Positions 1 through 12,254 of a DNA stretch of 64,000 bases are shown here, piece after piece; the first letter of the stretch is position 1; the number at the start of each line of letters is the position of its first letter. Source of the DNA: Acanthochromis polyacanthus (lineage: Eukaryota; Chordata; Actinopteri; Pomacentridae); the NCBI RefSeq assembly GCF_021347895.1, contig NC_067125.1:4668268-4732267 (forward strand). Reading direction: 5' to 3'. The position numbers were made by a program, and so were the translations under genes. The notes under the pieces were generated by a model. It saw only the letters and a program-made list of their open reading frames with translations, did no database searches and was not told where the DNA came from.

Positions 1-399
1 AAATTCCCCAAATTTCTGAAAACTCCAATAATTCCTTAAAAGTTTCCCTTAAAATTTTATTTTAAAAAAATCACACAAATTTGGCGAGAAATTTCTCGTA
101 AATATTTTAAAAAAAATGAGTAAAATCATTCAAAAAATGCTGAAAATATATAAAGGGATTCCATATATATCTGTAAAACTTCTAATATTTTCTTTGAGAA
201 CATTCACAAAAAACATCTACCCAAATCCAGCAAATTTCACGTTTTTAACGTTTTTTTTCCCACCAAAAAATGTCCAAAGATTTTCCCAAAATGTTGAAAA
301 TGTGAGCATCAGAGGTTTCACTGTGAAAATATTTTTTTTTTCACATTTTCAAACTTTGAAATGGGTCATTTTGACCCGCAGGACGACACGAGGGTTTAA
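1..399. repeat. piggyBac-like MITE, right part (copy 1)
   Basis: AT-rich non-coding repeat that closely matches stretches at 24047-24536 and 24914-25290. Its right end (about 379-399) reads GCAGGACGACACGAGGGTTTAA. The opposite end of the family, seen at 24914, reads TTAACCCTCCTGTTGTC. The two ends form an imperfect terminal inverted repeat beginning at a TTAA, which is the piggyBac hallmark. The left end is outside the window. The copy sits in the intron just before the first visible LRCH exon. No coding capacity is seen. Confidence 0.5.
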
Positions 400-439
400 A
401 AATGTAACCTGAACTTTCTCTCTCTCCGTTTGTTTTCAG

Positions 440-3400
440 ATTTGTCTCGTAATCGGCTGTCGGAGCTTCCTCTGGAGGTTTGTCTCTTCGTGTCTCTGGA
501 GAGTCTGAATCTGTACCAGAACTGTCTGAGGTCTCTGCCGGACGGACTGCTGAACCTGCAGGCCCTGACCTACCTGAACCTCAGGTAACACACTCAGACT
601 TAGATGCTGTTTATTCTGACGTGACTAAGCAGACTAGTTGTCTCCATATTGGTCTGTTGTTTTTCTTTATTCTCTCCTCAGTCGGAACCAGCTGTCGGTT
701 CTCCCCGCCGTCGTCTGCAGCCTCCCTCTGAAGGTTCTGATCGCCTGCAACAACAAGCTGGTTTCTCTGCCAGAAGAACTGGGCCAGCTGAGACACCTCA
801 CCGAGCTGGTCGGTCATCGCTCGCCTCTCTGATTATTCACTGATCGAAGACGTTATCGATTCTATTGATCGCTTATTGATGCTTTTGGCTGCAGGATGTG
901 AGCTGTAATGAGATCCAGACCTTACCTGCCCAGGTGGGTCAGCTGGAGGCTCTCAGAGACCTGAACATCCGGAGGAACCACCTGGTCCGGCTGCCTCCAG
1001 GTACGATACAGAAACCACACACCTGTACGCTGTGATGTCACTGCAGGCAGGTGAAGACTGAACTCTGAACTTAAAGGTAGTGAGTTTTTTTAAAGAACAG
1101 CAAAAAAGAAACCAGATCAATGTTCGGACTAAATCTGATTCAACACACTGTGATGGTCACAGCAAACTATTTGTTTTAATTGATCAGTAATAAATCATTT
1201 AATGATTAGGGAGTCTGTAGAACGGTAGAACCTCTAAATTATAATGTTTACACCGTTAGTTACTGATCAGTGGACATGACTGAGGAACTTTATATTTATT
1301 TACAGTAAAACTTACAGTGACAGAGGGAATATAAAATGTAAACCAGCCTTTGTTGCTTCATTTTTGCTCCTTACTTGAGATTTCTTTAAGCTTTTTTTTC
1401 TTTTTACCAACAAAATGAACCAAAACGCTGCAAAAAAAGGAAAAATCTTAGGTAGGAAATATTTAAATTCAACATCAAGCCACATTTAAATGATTCTCCA
1501 AACCTCAGTAGACCAAAAGGAGACCACGTTTTTGTTGCTACTAAACCATAAAGTTCATCTTTGGATGGAAGGAAAAAAAAACGCTGGACTGAAATGCTGT
1601 TGAATTTGTTTGGATTTCACTGAAACAAATTGCTCCACAATTTAAACAACTGACTAAAGAAAGCTAAAATCATCCAACTATAAGATAAACATTGGCGTTC
1701 TGCTTGCTAAATGACAGGAAGGAAACAAGCCGACAGTTTCAGAATAAAACTAACTGCTTGTGTTTCTGCCGTCCAGAGCTGGCCGAGCTTCCTCTGGTCC
1801 GTCTGGATTTCTCCTGTAACAAAGTGACCTCCATCCCCGTCTGTTACCGACGACTCACACAGCTACAGACCATCGTCCTCGACAACAACCCTCTGCAGAC
1901 GCCCCCCGCACAGGTACACAGGAAGTGACATCACTGGTCGGTCTGTCTGCATCTCAGGTTTAACCGCAGTTTTCTCTGCAGATCTGCATCAAAGGGAAAG
2001 TTCACATATTCAAGTATCTGAACCTGGAGGCCAGCAAGACGACGCCCGACCTCCCCGACTACGACAGACGACCTCTGACCTGGTACACGATCAACACACA
2101 CACACTCTGCTCCTTCAGAATAAAAGCCTCAGTTAGTGACCGCCTCTGTTTCTCGTCAGTGTCGATGAGCTGTATCCCGGCCGTCCATACGGAGCTCTGG
2201 ACTCCGGCTTCAACAGCGTCGACAGCGGAGACAAGCGATGGCTCGGGAACGAGGTCAGACACAAACTCTGTCTTTATAAAGAACCTCGCTGATGTAACAC
2301 AGAACCAGAACCTAAAATATGTACTTTAAAACTCTGGATTTAACCAGATATATTATACCTGAGAGTTCTAGGATGAAACCAAAGGAACATTTTCATGAAT
2401 TGAGGACTGGGGATGCACATTTTAAAGTTTAACTGATAATCAGCATGTGAATAATTATAAACTGATCATTCAGACTTTTTTTAACAACTGACACAAAATA
2501 TTTACCCTAAAATAAACTCATTTAAGGTAGTAATTTGAAGTACAGATAAACAAACACCAGATAAATGAATCTAAAATAACAGCTTAGTTTACAATTCCTG
2601 TTCAACAACTGAACCAAGAAAATCTTACTTGTTAAACACAGAAAACAGGCGTCAACAGTAAATATCCTGTAACTTTATCAATCTCTTTACAGCAGTTTGA
2701 TAACAGATATGATATGCTATATATGTGTATGATTTGGTGTCTTTTTTTACAATTTTCTGCTGCAGAGTAATTTGACAATAGCTCAAAATTACAAAAACTT
2801 GACGTAAATGGTTCGAATCGCTCCTAAAATGACTTGGAACCAGTCAAAACTTCGATAAATTTTCTTAAAATGACTTGAAACCACCACAAAATGACCAAAA
2901 CTTGCTGGAAATGACTTGAAGTTTTCCTAAAATGTCACGAAACCATTCCAAAATTTCTAAAAACTTGTCGAAATTTACTCAGAACTTTCCTAAAATGACT
3001 TGAAACCGATCCAAAATTTCTAAAAGCTCATCATAAATTACTTGAAACTTCCCTAAAATGACTTAAAACAATCTAGAATTTTTAAAAACCTTCCTAAAAT
3101 GACTTACAACCAATCCAAAATTACTTAAAAACATGTCGGAAATGACTCAAAATCATTCTAAAATGATTTAAAACCAATCAAAAATGACTAAAAACCTGCC
3201 ATAAACAACTCATAACCTTCCTAAAATGACTTTAAAACCAATCCAAAATTACTAAAAACTTGTCGAAAATGACTTAAAATGTTCCTGAAAGGACTTAAAA
3301 CCCATCTAGATTTAAAAAAAATTTGACTTAAATGACTTAAAATATTCCTACAATGAACTGAAACCAATTCAAAATAACTAAAAACTTGTCACAAATTACC

Positions 3401-6400
3401 CCAAATTTGTCCTAAATGAAAAGAATGTGTTCAAAATTAGCTAAAATTGTTCAGAAAGACTCAACACTTCTAAAATGACAGAAAGCTGGCGAGCTAACCC
3501 AGACAGCTGTCAGACACTTTATGCCATTTGATGCTGCAGAATTCATTCATACTGACGAATAATTAATAATTAACATCCTGGTTTTAAAAACCAAGGGCTC
3601 GGCTGCACAGTTTATCACAATTAAATGAACTCAATCAGCTGTGATGTAACACTTTAAAATGCTTCGCTGATAGAAAAGTCAAACCTGATGCTTCCTGATC
3701 TGACATCCAGCCTTTGGAGATGTTTTGGCTTCACTTCATGAGAACTTGATGCCGCCTGAGAACAAACCTGCTGGATGTTGTGGCTGCAGTCCAGAGTAAC
3801 ACAACGATCAAAAAAATAAAAATCTGATAAGTCACTGAATCACAGCGACTCTGAAGAACACGTCCCACTGATGTGAAAGTAAAAACTGCTGGTTTAGTTT
3901 TACTGCTCTGTAGAAAAGGAGAAGTTTGATGCAAAGATTAGCAGGAATGAAGCTGAACATGGATTATTTTAAAAACGCCTAAAATCAAAAACTAATCCTG
4001 ATCCGTTAACCGTGACTGTAGTAAAAAGTGAAAAACAAAGTTAGGGTCTGTGTGAGTTAAATATTGAGCCTTTTAAATCTATAAAAGGACCTTAAATCAG
4101 GAGGTTAGTTTCATTTCTAGTCTTCTGTTTGGTTTAAAACCTCCACATCAGAGCTCTGAATGAGTTATCAGTTTATAAAAGCTAGTTATCATGATTTCAC
4201 TCGTAGATCTTGTTAAAGGGACCGATTGCTAAAACATTCTTCCTGCTTTGTGTCCATTCAGCCTTCAGAGGAGCTTTCAGAGCTGTCCAGCAGAGTGGCC
4301 GAGATCAGCCGAGACCAGAGACCGAGAGGAGGAGGAGGAGGAGGAGGAGGAGGACCGCTGCTGGCCAACGGAACACGTGAGCATCTTTACTGACCTCAGA
4401 TCAGATCATGTTGGGAGTTATGAGGCTTAAACTGCAGCTGCTGACCTACTAACTGCTACCGAGCCTCAGTGTTTGTGCTTCGTGATAACTGGAGCTTCTC
4501 AGATTCACATCAGCTGATATTCAGTTTATTGAGCTGCAGATTAAATATTTCTCATCTGGTTAAAGTCAGAAGCTCATAATGACAAATGAAGAACATTTTT
4601 TTTAGACTTTTTTGGGACTTTACGGCAAATAAAAACGGTAAAATTAGCCTTTTATTTAGAGTTTCCATCTAAAGGTTACCTGTAAGTTTGTCCTCACCTG
4701 TCAGAGTTCTCAATCTGATCTTCCGTTTCCAGATGTGGAGTTGGAGCAGATCGACTTCATCGACAGCTGTGTGGGGGAGGAGGAGGAAGACGAGGGCCGG
4801 AGTCGAGGAGGAAGAGGAGACAGCAGCAGCCTGAGCTCTCAGTTCATGGCTTACATCGAGAGACGCATCACCAGAGAGGTCGAAGCTCCGCCCACACAGG
4901 GTTTCTATTCACACGAGGACAAAAACGTCTTAAAATGTCTCGAGCTGCCACAGAAAAGTTGTTTTTCTGGAGATTAAGCTCAGTGGTGAATTGTTCTGCT
5001 GTATTTTCAAACTGCAGCATTGAACTCTGATTCATCAGGACGTTAGAGGTTTGTCGTGTTATTCTGCTTCATCAGAGTCATCTTCTGTCTGTTGTGTCTT
5101 CAGGGTTCTCCAGTCAAATCCAGTTTGTCCAGAACAGAAGACACAAAGAGACACAGCAGGTACAGAAACCAGTTCAGTCTGAGAACATGTGTGGATCACC
5201 TGTATACCTGTCTAACTACCTATTTAACTACCTGTCTAACCGTCTGTCTTCCAGGAGTGTGGTCGATGGCGTTGCAGCTCCCTCTAGCTCCCACAGCCAG
5301 GTAACACCTCCTCCTACCTGTCTGATAGGAAACCTCAGAGACACTCTGCTCCTTCAGGACTAACTGTCTGTCTGTCTGTCCACCTGTCTACCCGTTCAGA
5401 GAGGTGTCGGTCCAGGTGTGGAGAGGATGAGGAGGGAGGCTCAGCTCGCTGCTCTCAGGTACGACGAGGAGAGGCAGAAGAACCGATCTCTGCAGAGGGA
5501 CAGCGTCACCAGCTACTCCAAGGTACCACCAGTTTAACCAGTCACCCACCAGTTTAACCAGTCACCCACCAGTTTAACCATATCATCTGCTAGTTGCTTT
5601 TTTGGACTGTATTGAAGTCACTGCAGTCAGATGTGTTTTTTAATGTTTAATTTCTGAATTATGTCACATTATTATGATATTTTTGTTGAAACAGGAGCTG
5701 TATTAACATCAGTCTGTTGTTGTTTTTCAGCATAAAGCAGCTCAGAGTCCAACCAAGTCCAGTCCAGACACTGAGGTGAGACTTTACCTGTTGCTGTCGG
5801 TGTTTGTTTGTCCAGTCGAGTGTCGTTTCTGTCGTCTGCTGCAACTGAAAACTCACCGAATTCTAACGAGCAAAATGCGAAAAAACCTGAATTAATGGCG
5901 GGAAATAAAGAAGCGTTAAAGTGGTGGTGGTGGTTCCTGCTGCTGCACTCAGGTCATTTAAATTTAACCCTAAAGGAGGTCTTCAGTTTGGTTCATTACC
6001 AGCAGCTGTGTTTAAGCCACGCCGCCTGTGTTTAGGCCACGCCCCCTCCATCACCACACCTGTTCACGTCTCGTCTGTTTGTGTTAATGTGTGTGTGTGT
6101 CTGTTACATTTATGTGTGTTCAGAGTGTGTACCCCTCCAGACGCTCCACCCACACAGACGACTCCGCCCTCTTCATGGTAAGAGTTTAGCCCTGCCCCTT
6201 GGAAATCTACTAACTGATTTTCAAAATAAAAGCAGACAAACGGGCAGGAATCAATCAGATTCACGATTCGTCACCAGAAATGTCAGACATGTAGGTTTAT
6301 TATTAAAATAATAGTAATAACTGGTGAAACAGCAGCTTCCTTTAACAACAGAATCAAGAAAAAATACAGAATAAAAGCATGAATACAGCCACAGATAGGA

Positions 6401-9400
6401 TTAAAGAGCAGTTCAGTTTCACAGTAAGAGCTTCAACGTGTTTTTGAGGCAACTTAACAGGCTCTGCTTCTATTATAATTAAAGAAAAGCTGCTTTTGAC
6501 TAACTTTAGTTCCCAGATTATCCTGAGGAAAAACAACAAAACATTGATCTGCACCTTTATTCCTGTTTGCATTAATTTAAATCATGCCTGTCGACGATAT
6601 GTTGGAGCTCCTGAAACAAAAGTAACACCGAAAATGTTGTTTCATAGTGAAAAACTTTGGATTCACCGACATTCAAGCATTTTTTTATAGGAAACAGTGC
6701 AGCTAGCCCTGGTTTTTATTGATTGAATAACAGTTATTGTCGAGAAGGATTACTCTTTTTTTTAGTTTTGTTTTAGAAAGTAAAAATTGCTGATTCTTTT
6801 TCTCTGTCGTTATTTTTGACTAAATTAAACAACACCCGAAAAAACTTATGAAACAGTAAGAGTCTGTCCACTTAATTTAGAGTCGATTGAACGTCGGTTG
6901 GTTTGTTTTGATGTATAAAAAAAAATGTTTGAAAATGAGAAAAAAGTTTGAGGCAAAACAGAAAAGCTCCAAAAGGATCCGAGCGTCCGGTTAAAACAAC
7001 AGAGAAGTGGGTTTTGAGAGTATAATTTCTAAATGAGAAGTTGAAAAATGTTTTCTTAAAATGTCTGAGGCATCATTTCTGCAGATTTGAATCTGACTGA
7101 TTCTGTCTCATTGAACTGAATCTGCTGCATGCGACTCCACAGTTTCCTCATCACTACAGCATGAACACACCTGTCACTCATTCTTCCTGTCACTTAGACC
7201 CGCCCACCTCCTGCATCTTTTCCATTTCAGTTCCTCCTCGGCGGTGGTGTTTCATCTTCCTGTGTGCTGCATGGTTCAGTTCCATTCGTGTTTATTTATT
7301 ATTAAATGTTCCTTTTTGCGTGTAGAGACACTTTTATAACACGAGCCACGGTGTTTAGAGTCGAGTTTGTGAGTTTTTTTCCCCAGATGGACCTGTGAAT
7401 TTATGAAATGAATCAGTAAAATACACACAAGACGGCACAAAAATCTGAAGATCTGAGTTGATTTAAGCTGAATAAAGGCCGTGAAAGGAATTAAATGAAA
7501 GCAAAACGTGTATATTTTGTCCTTTAAGCTGTAAACGAGCAGATTTATTACATAGAAAGGTGAAAAGGTTGTGGTGACTATACTCGTTATTTTAATTCTT
7601 TATATGAAATTAGAATTATTTAAGTAAATACCATCATATTTTAAACATGTTAAATTAACTTAAAGGTCTCATAAGGAGCAGGCTGTAACCTGTCATTTCT
7701 CTGTTACTAATCCATAAATTAGAAACTGAATGTGCTTTCTGCATTAACACTTTCTTCTTCTTCCTCCTTCATCTGTTCATCCGTTGTGTTACTTAATTTT
7801 CTCGACACTTTTTTTGCTCTTTGCATCCTATTTTCCTCCTGTCATCACTTTTTCTTTAATTTCCTCCTCCTTGTTTTTCTTTTTTATGTCTTTCTGTCTG
7901 AATTTCTGTGTCAGTGTGTTCTGGTGTTTGAGATCGACTTTGACACAAACACAATAAAGAGACGACCTGGTTCACACAGACAGGTGAAACATCAGGTTTA
8001 CCTTTAACATCCGACAATTGATTTGACGTATTTCCAAAAACCTGACATTACGTAAAACTAAATACAGTCGAACCAGAACCTCTCACTTCTGTTTTCTATT
8101 TCTGTTTGAGTTTCATCTTTTTGTTTCGGCCCTCCTCGTCTCTCTTTCTCTGTGTTTATCTGTTAGTCTGTTACCGGAGTGTCTGTAGACGGCTGTCGCT
8201 CTCATGCTGCCTCTGACAGCGCCGCCTCCTGTCTGCTGCAGGTACTGCAACCTGCATGCTGCTGCTCAATCTGTCTGAATGTCTGCTAACAATCTGTTTG
8301 GTTCTGGAAGCTTTCGGAGGATTGATCTGCTGTTGGTTTCTCTTTGTGTCTGTTTGTCAACACTTTCTGACTTCCTTGTTGTGGTTTTCAGCTCCACCGG
8401 TTTCTACTGAATCTTTAAGAACACCTGCTGTAGGAAATGACTTGAAACTCATCCATAATTACTTTAAAAAAGACTCAAAATTGGTCAGAAATGACTCAGA
8501 GGTAAAGAAATGGTTCAGTCAGGCTAGAATGAAAGTTTTAGAGTGACTTAAACCCATTAAGAACATAGATAGATAGATAGATGGATAGATGGATACTTGA
8601 TTAATCCTAAGGGAAATTCAACCTGTGGACTGATGAAGAAACAAGTCTGAGTCAGTTCAGTTGTTCATATAATGATGCTGCCACCTCCATGCTTGACAGT
8701 AGGCAAAATGTCCAGAGGAGTCCAAGATCAACCAGAAGCTTGTAGATATAAACTAGAAGGGTTACTTAACCAAATACTATCTTTTCTGTATGAATATATG
8801 CTCAGAGGAGTAATTCAAAGGATAAAAACCCTGATAGTTTAGAAGATGGACGGTACGCACCTTGAGTCTTTGTGGGAACATTTTCAGTTCCTCACATTCA
8901 GTCGCAGTTTCAAAAAAGTCTTAAGGCTCGTGACTCTACGGTGGAGTTTCTTCATGATGAGTGACTTGTAGGTAGGTCCATCAACCAATCAGGATGGATT
9001 AGAAGTCTCACAAATCTGTAGTTTTAACTGTTCACTGGAGTTTTTATCATACAGACAGAAACAGAAGTTATTTGGGACTACTTTCAGTGGTGGATGAATT
9101 CAGTTTTGTGATAATAATAGGATGTATTAGAGCTCGTGTTTGTAGATGCAGTCAGTGTTGGTTTGAGTTTGAACTTGGAATTAAGATATTAAAGTTAAGC
9201 AGACTTGGAGTGAACTGCAGGTGTGTGATCCAGCTGAAGATCCTGCAGGTGTGTCACTGTCATGTGCTTTGTCTCAGCAGGGCGAAGACAGAGCCGCTCT
9301 GTCACCTACAGGTAAGACCACCAGAAACACGACCCTCATATCTTCATTTTTCTCTGCTTTTCAGATAGTTTTTGACTCTATATCTTGGTTTTTCTTTCAG

Positions 9401-11512
9401 CCAATCAGTCACCTTCCTACCCCGGCTCAGGGGGCGTGGCTTCCTGTCGGACAGCCGGCGTGAGACCAGAGAGTTTCCTGTATCGCCTAAGTCAGAAGGA
9501 GGAGAAGAGGAAAGGTGAGGTGTTGCCAGGTGATAATCTTGAGTTGAGACCACCTTCACAAGCCAGGTGTAGAAACGTTGATTAGTTATTAATTGCTGTT
9601 CATGATTTAACCGATTTCAGATGTATTAACTGAAACAGAGGTCATACACAGTTGGTCCTCGGTTTACGATGTCCTTGACCTATGGCATTCAATGGTTACA
9701 TTGCCATCTGCTATGGATTTATTAAGAAAGTCTTGTTCCATCATTCCAACGTACGGCATTTGCGATGTTAAAACAAATTTTGTGCGGGAGCTAGTTGGCG
9801 AACAAAGCAGACAAATACGTCGTCACTATATGAGGAAGACAATTTACATTCGCTTGTTGTATGCCACATTGGATTGTGCCGCATTCGCTTTCTTAGGTTT
9901 GTGTTGTTTTTTTGGAAACTTTTTGCCCTTCATTATGGTTTCCAAGCATAAGTCAGACTCTTCTGATGGCAGTGCTTTGAAGAAAAGGAAAGCCATCACC
10001 ATGGGCATGAAATTAGACATAATAAAATGCTCAGAAAAGGGCAAAACACCGACGAACATCGGCTGCTTGTATATGCACAAATATGAGTTCCAACTTATGG
10101 CGAAAATCACAGTACGTCGCTCCATAGGAACGGAATTCCAATTTAAGTCGAGAACCCTGTATATGGCGGAAAATGTATTGTCAACTCGCTGTAGTACCTG
10201 ATTGCGCCACCAGGTGGGGCTTCTTGCTGGGTTTGCACTGTAGCGACCCAAGGAGGCATCACTTGGACTACAGGCAGTTCTATATTGGCAAGCAAAGAGC
10301 ATTTTGGGAGCTCAGCCAGTAAAGTTCCCCCATGAGAAAGTCTCCTGTGACGCTTAATGCCTATTGGACAGAGTTTTGTTTGCTGAACTGCACTATACTG
10401 TGATCCAGAGGTTGATTGGTGATGCCATTAGAGCACGTTATCTCGTTCCAAACACCTACATCAGGACATGGACGGATCTCCACTGAGTTAATTTTGTGTG
10501 ATTGATTAATTAATTACTGATTGATAAGGCTGCCAGTTGTTGGTTAAGAAGACCGTTTGCATAAGTCAGGTGTGTCTGACTCCTCCCTCTCCGTCCTCCA
10601 GGTGACGCTGCTGCTGCTCCTCAGAGTCAGGAGGAGACTCCTGCTGCTCCTCCTCTGGTTGGAGAAGATGCTGAGGTGGTTGAGCAGCTCAGAAAGGTGA
10701 GTACCTCCACTTGTCTCACCTGGACACACCTGCTAAACTGTATGTCCGCTTCACACCTATATGCTCCATATTAGTTAAAGTTGCTCTATGTTCATTGAAG
10801 GTACTATAAAACGAGTCACATTGCTTCTATTTTTCTTTGTCCAGAACATTGAGGCTCGTCTCAAAGTGTCATTGCCTAGCGACCTGGGAGCTGCTCTGAC
10901 GGATGGGGTGGTGCTGTGTCACCTGGCCAATCACGTGAGACCGCGGTCCGTCCCCAGCATCCACGTCCCCTCCCCTGCTGTGGTGAGTCGCTGGTTAATA
11001 GACGTAGATCTACCTGCTGCTGTCACCTGTGGTGATCCTAACATCTCCCTGCTCCTCGCAGCCTAAACTCACCATGGCCAAATGTCGACGAAACGTAGAG
11101 AACTTCCTGGAGGCGTGTCGCAGGATCGGAGTTCCCCAGGTAACAAACACACCTGGATGACTGGTACTCAGACTGAAGCTTCTTCTCTTCAACTAACAAC
11201 TTTCTTCCTTCTCCTTCATCCTCCCACCTTTCATTAACCCTGTTCTGATTCTGTCTCACTCCTGTGCCCACTCCACCATGTCCATCTCACCAACACAAAC
11301 ACACTCAGGACCGTCTCTGTTCGGTGGGGGAGGTCCTGGAGGGGAAAGGGGGCGGGGTTTATGGGACACTTGCTGTGTTGCTGTCCATGGCCCCGCCCCT
11401 GATCAGCCTGTCCCCTCAGGCCCAGCTGGCCGGCTTCGCACTCTTTTACCTGTCTGTCATGTCGGTGCTGTGTGCCATCTATGTACACCTGGCGCCGCAT
11501 GCCTGGACCTGA
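440..11512 (+). CDS. lrch4: LRCH-family leucine-rich repeat / calponin-homology protein, 5'-partial (proximal, transmembrane isoform)
   Basis: Exons by splice site and phase: 440-584, 682-808, 895-1000, 1777-1913, 1982-2082, 2160-2253, 4262-4376, 4733-4878, 5104-5159, 5255-5300, 5400-5522, 5731-5775, 6124-6177, (7915-7983, 8167-8241 tentative), 9281-9311, 9401-9514, 10602-10696, 10845-10982, 11062-11139, 11309-11512; stop TGA 11510-11512. This gives about 700 residues; the 5' exons lie upstream of the window. The order is about seven 22-23-residue LRRs (DLSRNRLSELP, LTYLNLSRNQLSVLP, LDVSCNEIQTLP), a linker with a poly-Gly run (about 4327-4353), the family motif EQIDFIDSC and FMAYIERRITRE-GSPVK, then a CH domain (ALTDGVVLCHLANHV, CRRNVENFLEACRRIGVPQ). 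The last exon ends in a hydrophobic segment (GFALFYLSVMSVLCAIY) and a short tail. A C-terminal membrane anchor is known for LRCH4, which is why that paralogue is preferred; LRCH3 remains possible. LRCH proteins act as cytoskeletal or DOCK-linked scaffolds. The family call is secure and the paralogue moderate. Confidence 0.85.
2790..3480. repeat. degenerate AT-rich minisatellite in LRCH intron
   Basis: Intron between the exons ending at 2253 and starting at 4262. The stretch is built of imperfect units around 'AAAATGACTTGAAACCAATCCAAAA' followed by 'CTAAAAACTTGTCG', a roughly 60-bp composite of two related half-units. Units have diverged in length and sequence. Isolated pieces of the same phrase recur at about 8430-8560 and 34860-35100, so the motif is dispersed as well as tandem. 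Confidence 0.6.
4327..4353 (+). repeat. in-frame GGA microsatellite (poly-Gly) in LRCH exon
   Basis: Nine GGA/GGAG-type triplets in frame give a run of about nine glycines between PR and PLLANGT in the linker after the LRRs. A coding trinucleotide repeat is likely to be length-variable between individuals. Confidence 0.8.
7915..8241 (+). CDS. two tentative internal LRCH exons (7915-7983 and 8167-8241)
   Basis: 7915-7983 follows a strong pyrimidine tract and TCAG, is open for 23 codons (core FEIDFDTNTIKRR) and ends CAG|gtgaaa. 8167-8241 follows TTAG, is open for 25 codons and ends CAG|gtactg. Both are phase 0-0, like the exon ending at 6177 and the next one at 9281, so either or both could be included or skipped without changing frame. 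I do not recognise the peptides as conserved, so they may be alternatively spliced cassette exons or false positives. Confidence 0.4.
8562..8640 (-). mobile_element. GATA microsatellite plus LINE 3'-end fragment
   Basis: A short (GATA/GATG) run followed by ACTTGATTAATCCTAAGGGAAATTCA. The same 'TTTATT(A/G)ATCCC..AGGGGAAATT' phrase occurs at 22070 and 53075 and is a common 3' end of fish LINEs, here in reverse orientation with the microsatellite as 3' tail. It lies in an LRCH intron. Confidence 0.5.
8655..8715 (-). mobile_element. Tc1-like transposase relic
   Basis: Reverse complement reads through the Tc1 signature TVKHGGGSI (ACTGTCAAGCATGGAGGTGG). Only the short piece around the conserved GGGS motif is recognisable. 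It is important as the probable type of ancestor of the 29-bp satellite elsewhere in the window. Confidence 0.5.
9649..10159 (+). mobile_element. Tigger (pogo)-like DNA transposon, internally deleted
   Basis: Left end CAGTTGGTCCTCGGTTTACG and right end AAGTCGAGAACCCTG followed by TA form an imperfect terminal inverted repeat. Inside, an open frame contains KKRKAITMGMKLDIIKCSEK, which matches the CENP-B-type helix-turn-helix start of Tigger/pogo transposases. The rest of the transposase is missing, so the element is non-autonomous. It sits in the LRCH intron between 9514 and 10602. Related copies are at 11975-12254 and 61913-62951. Confidence 0.7.
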
Positions 11513-11974
11513 ACGCCAAACGTCTGCTGACCGCCGACTCCACAGATAGAAGGAGAAACCGGCAAATCCTCAAATCTGCTCCTCAGAATATCTCTGTTCA
11601 CAGCACATTTAAAGTCGAACATTTTGACATTACCCTAGCTAAGCACAAATACTGGAGGTACACCGGATGTCTGGCTCTGCAGCTACGTTCCCTTATGGAG
11701 TCTGGACTTGTTTCTGGGCTAGATAGGAAATCTGGGCGCTTTTACTGCAGGAACTTGTTTTGTGGCACCATGAACTTTTGTGGGTCTGATCTCACTACAA
11801 GGACTGGCTATTTCAGGGCTGTTTCCATGGAAGATAAAAGCACTTACTCTAGGGTAGCTACTTCTAAACAGCCCTTCAAAACTGCTGTGTTGGACTCAGT
11901 GCTGACTTGTTAGAGAGGACAAGACCCACCATTTTTCTGCCCTATATCGCTATCAACAACATTAAATCACCATA

Positions 11975-12254
11975 CAGAGGGTCCTCGACTTATGTCAGAG
12001 TTCTGTTCCTCCGGCCCGCTGTCAGTCGATTTTGGGAAATCCATTAGAAGAGTCTGACTTACGCTTGGAGCCATAATGAAATGCAAAAAGTTAGCAAATG
12101 CAGCACAATATAAGGTGGGGTACAACCAGCGAATGTACACAAAACTGTCTTGTAGCACTGCATGACGACCTATTCATCCGCTTTGCTCACCGACTAGTTC
12201 CACATAATGACAAAACGCTGTAGGTAGAGGACGTTGTAAATCGAGGACCCTCTG
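11975..12254. mobile_element. Tigger-related MITE
   Basis: 280 bp starting CAGAGGGTCCTCGACTTATG and ending AAATCGAGGACCCTCTG, with TA directly outside both ends (11973-11974 and 12255-12256). The ends are inverted repeats for about 17 bases. Internal sequence near 12075-12140 resembles the 5' part of the Tigger-like elements at 9649 and 61913, in opposite orientation, so this is a deletion derivative of the same family. Confidence 0.75.

Noticed and set aside
11520..11913. Open frame continuing past the LRCH proximal stop in another frame
   Set aside because: It starts in an alternative frame over the CH exon, matches no family I know, and crosses the exon boundary without splice logic.
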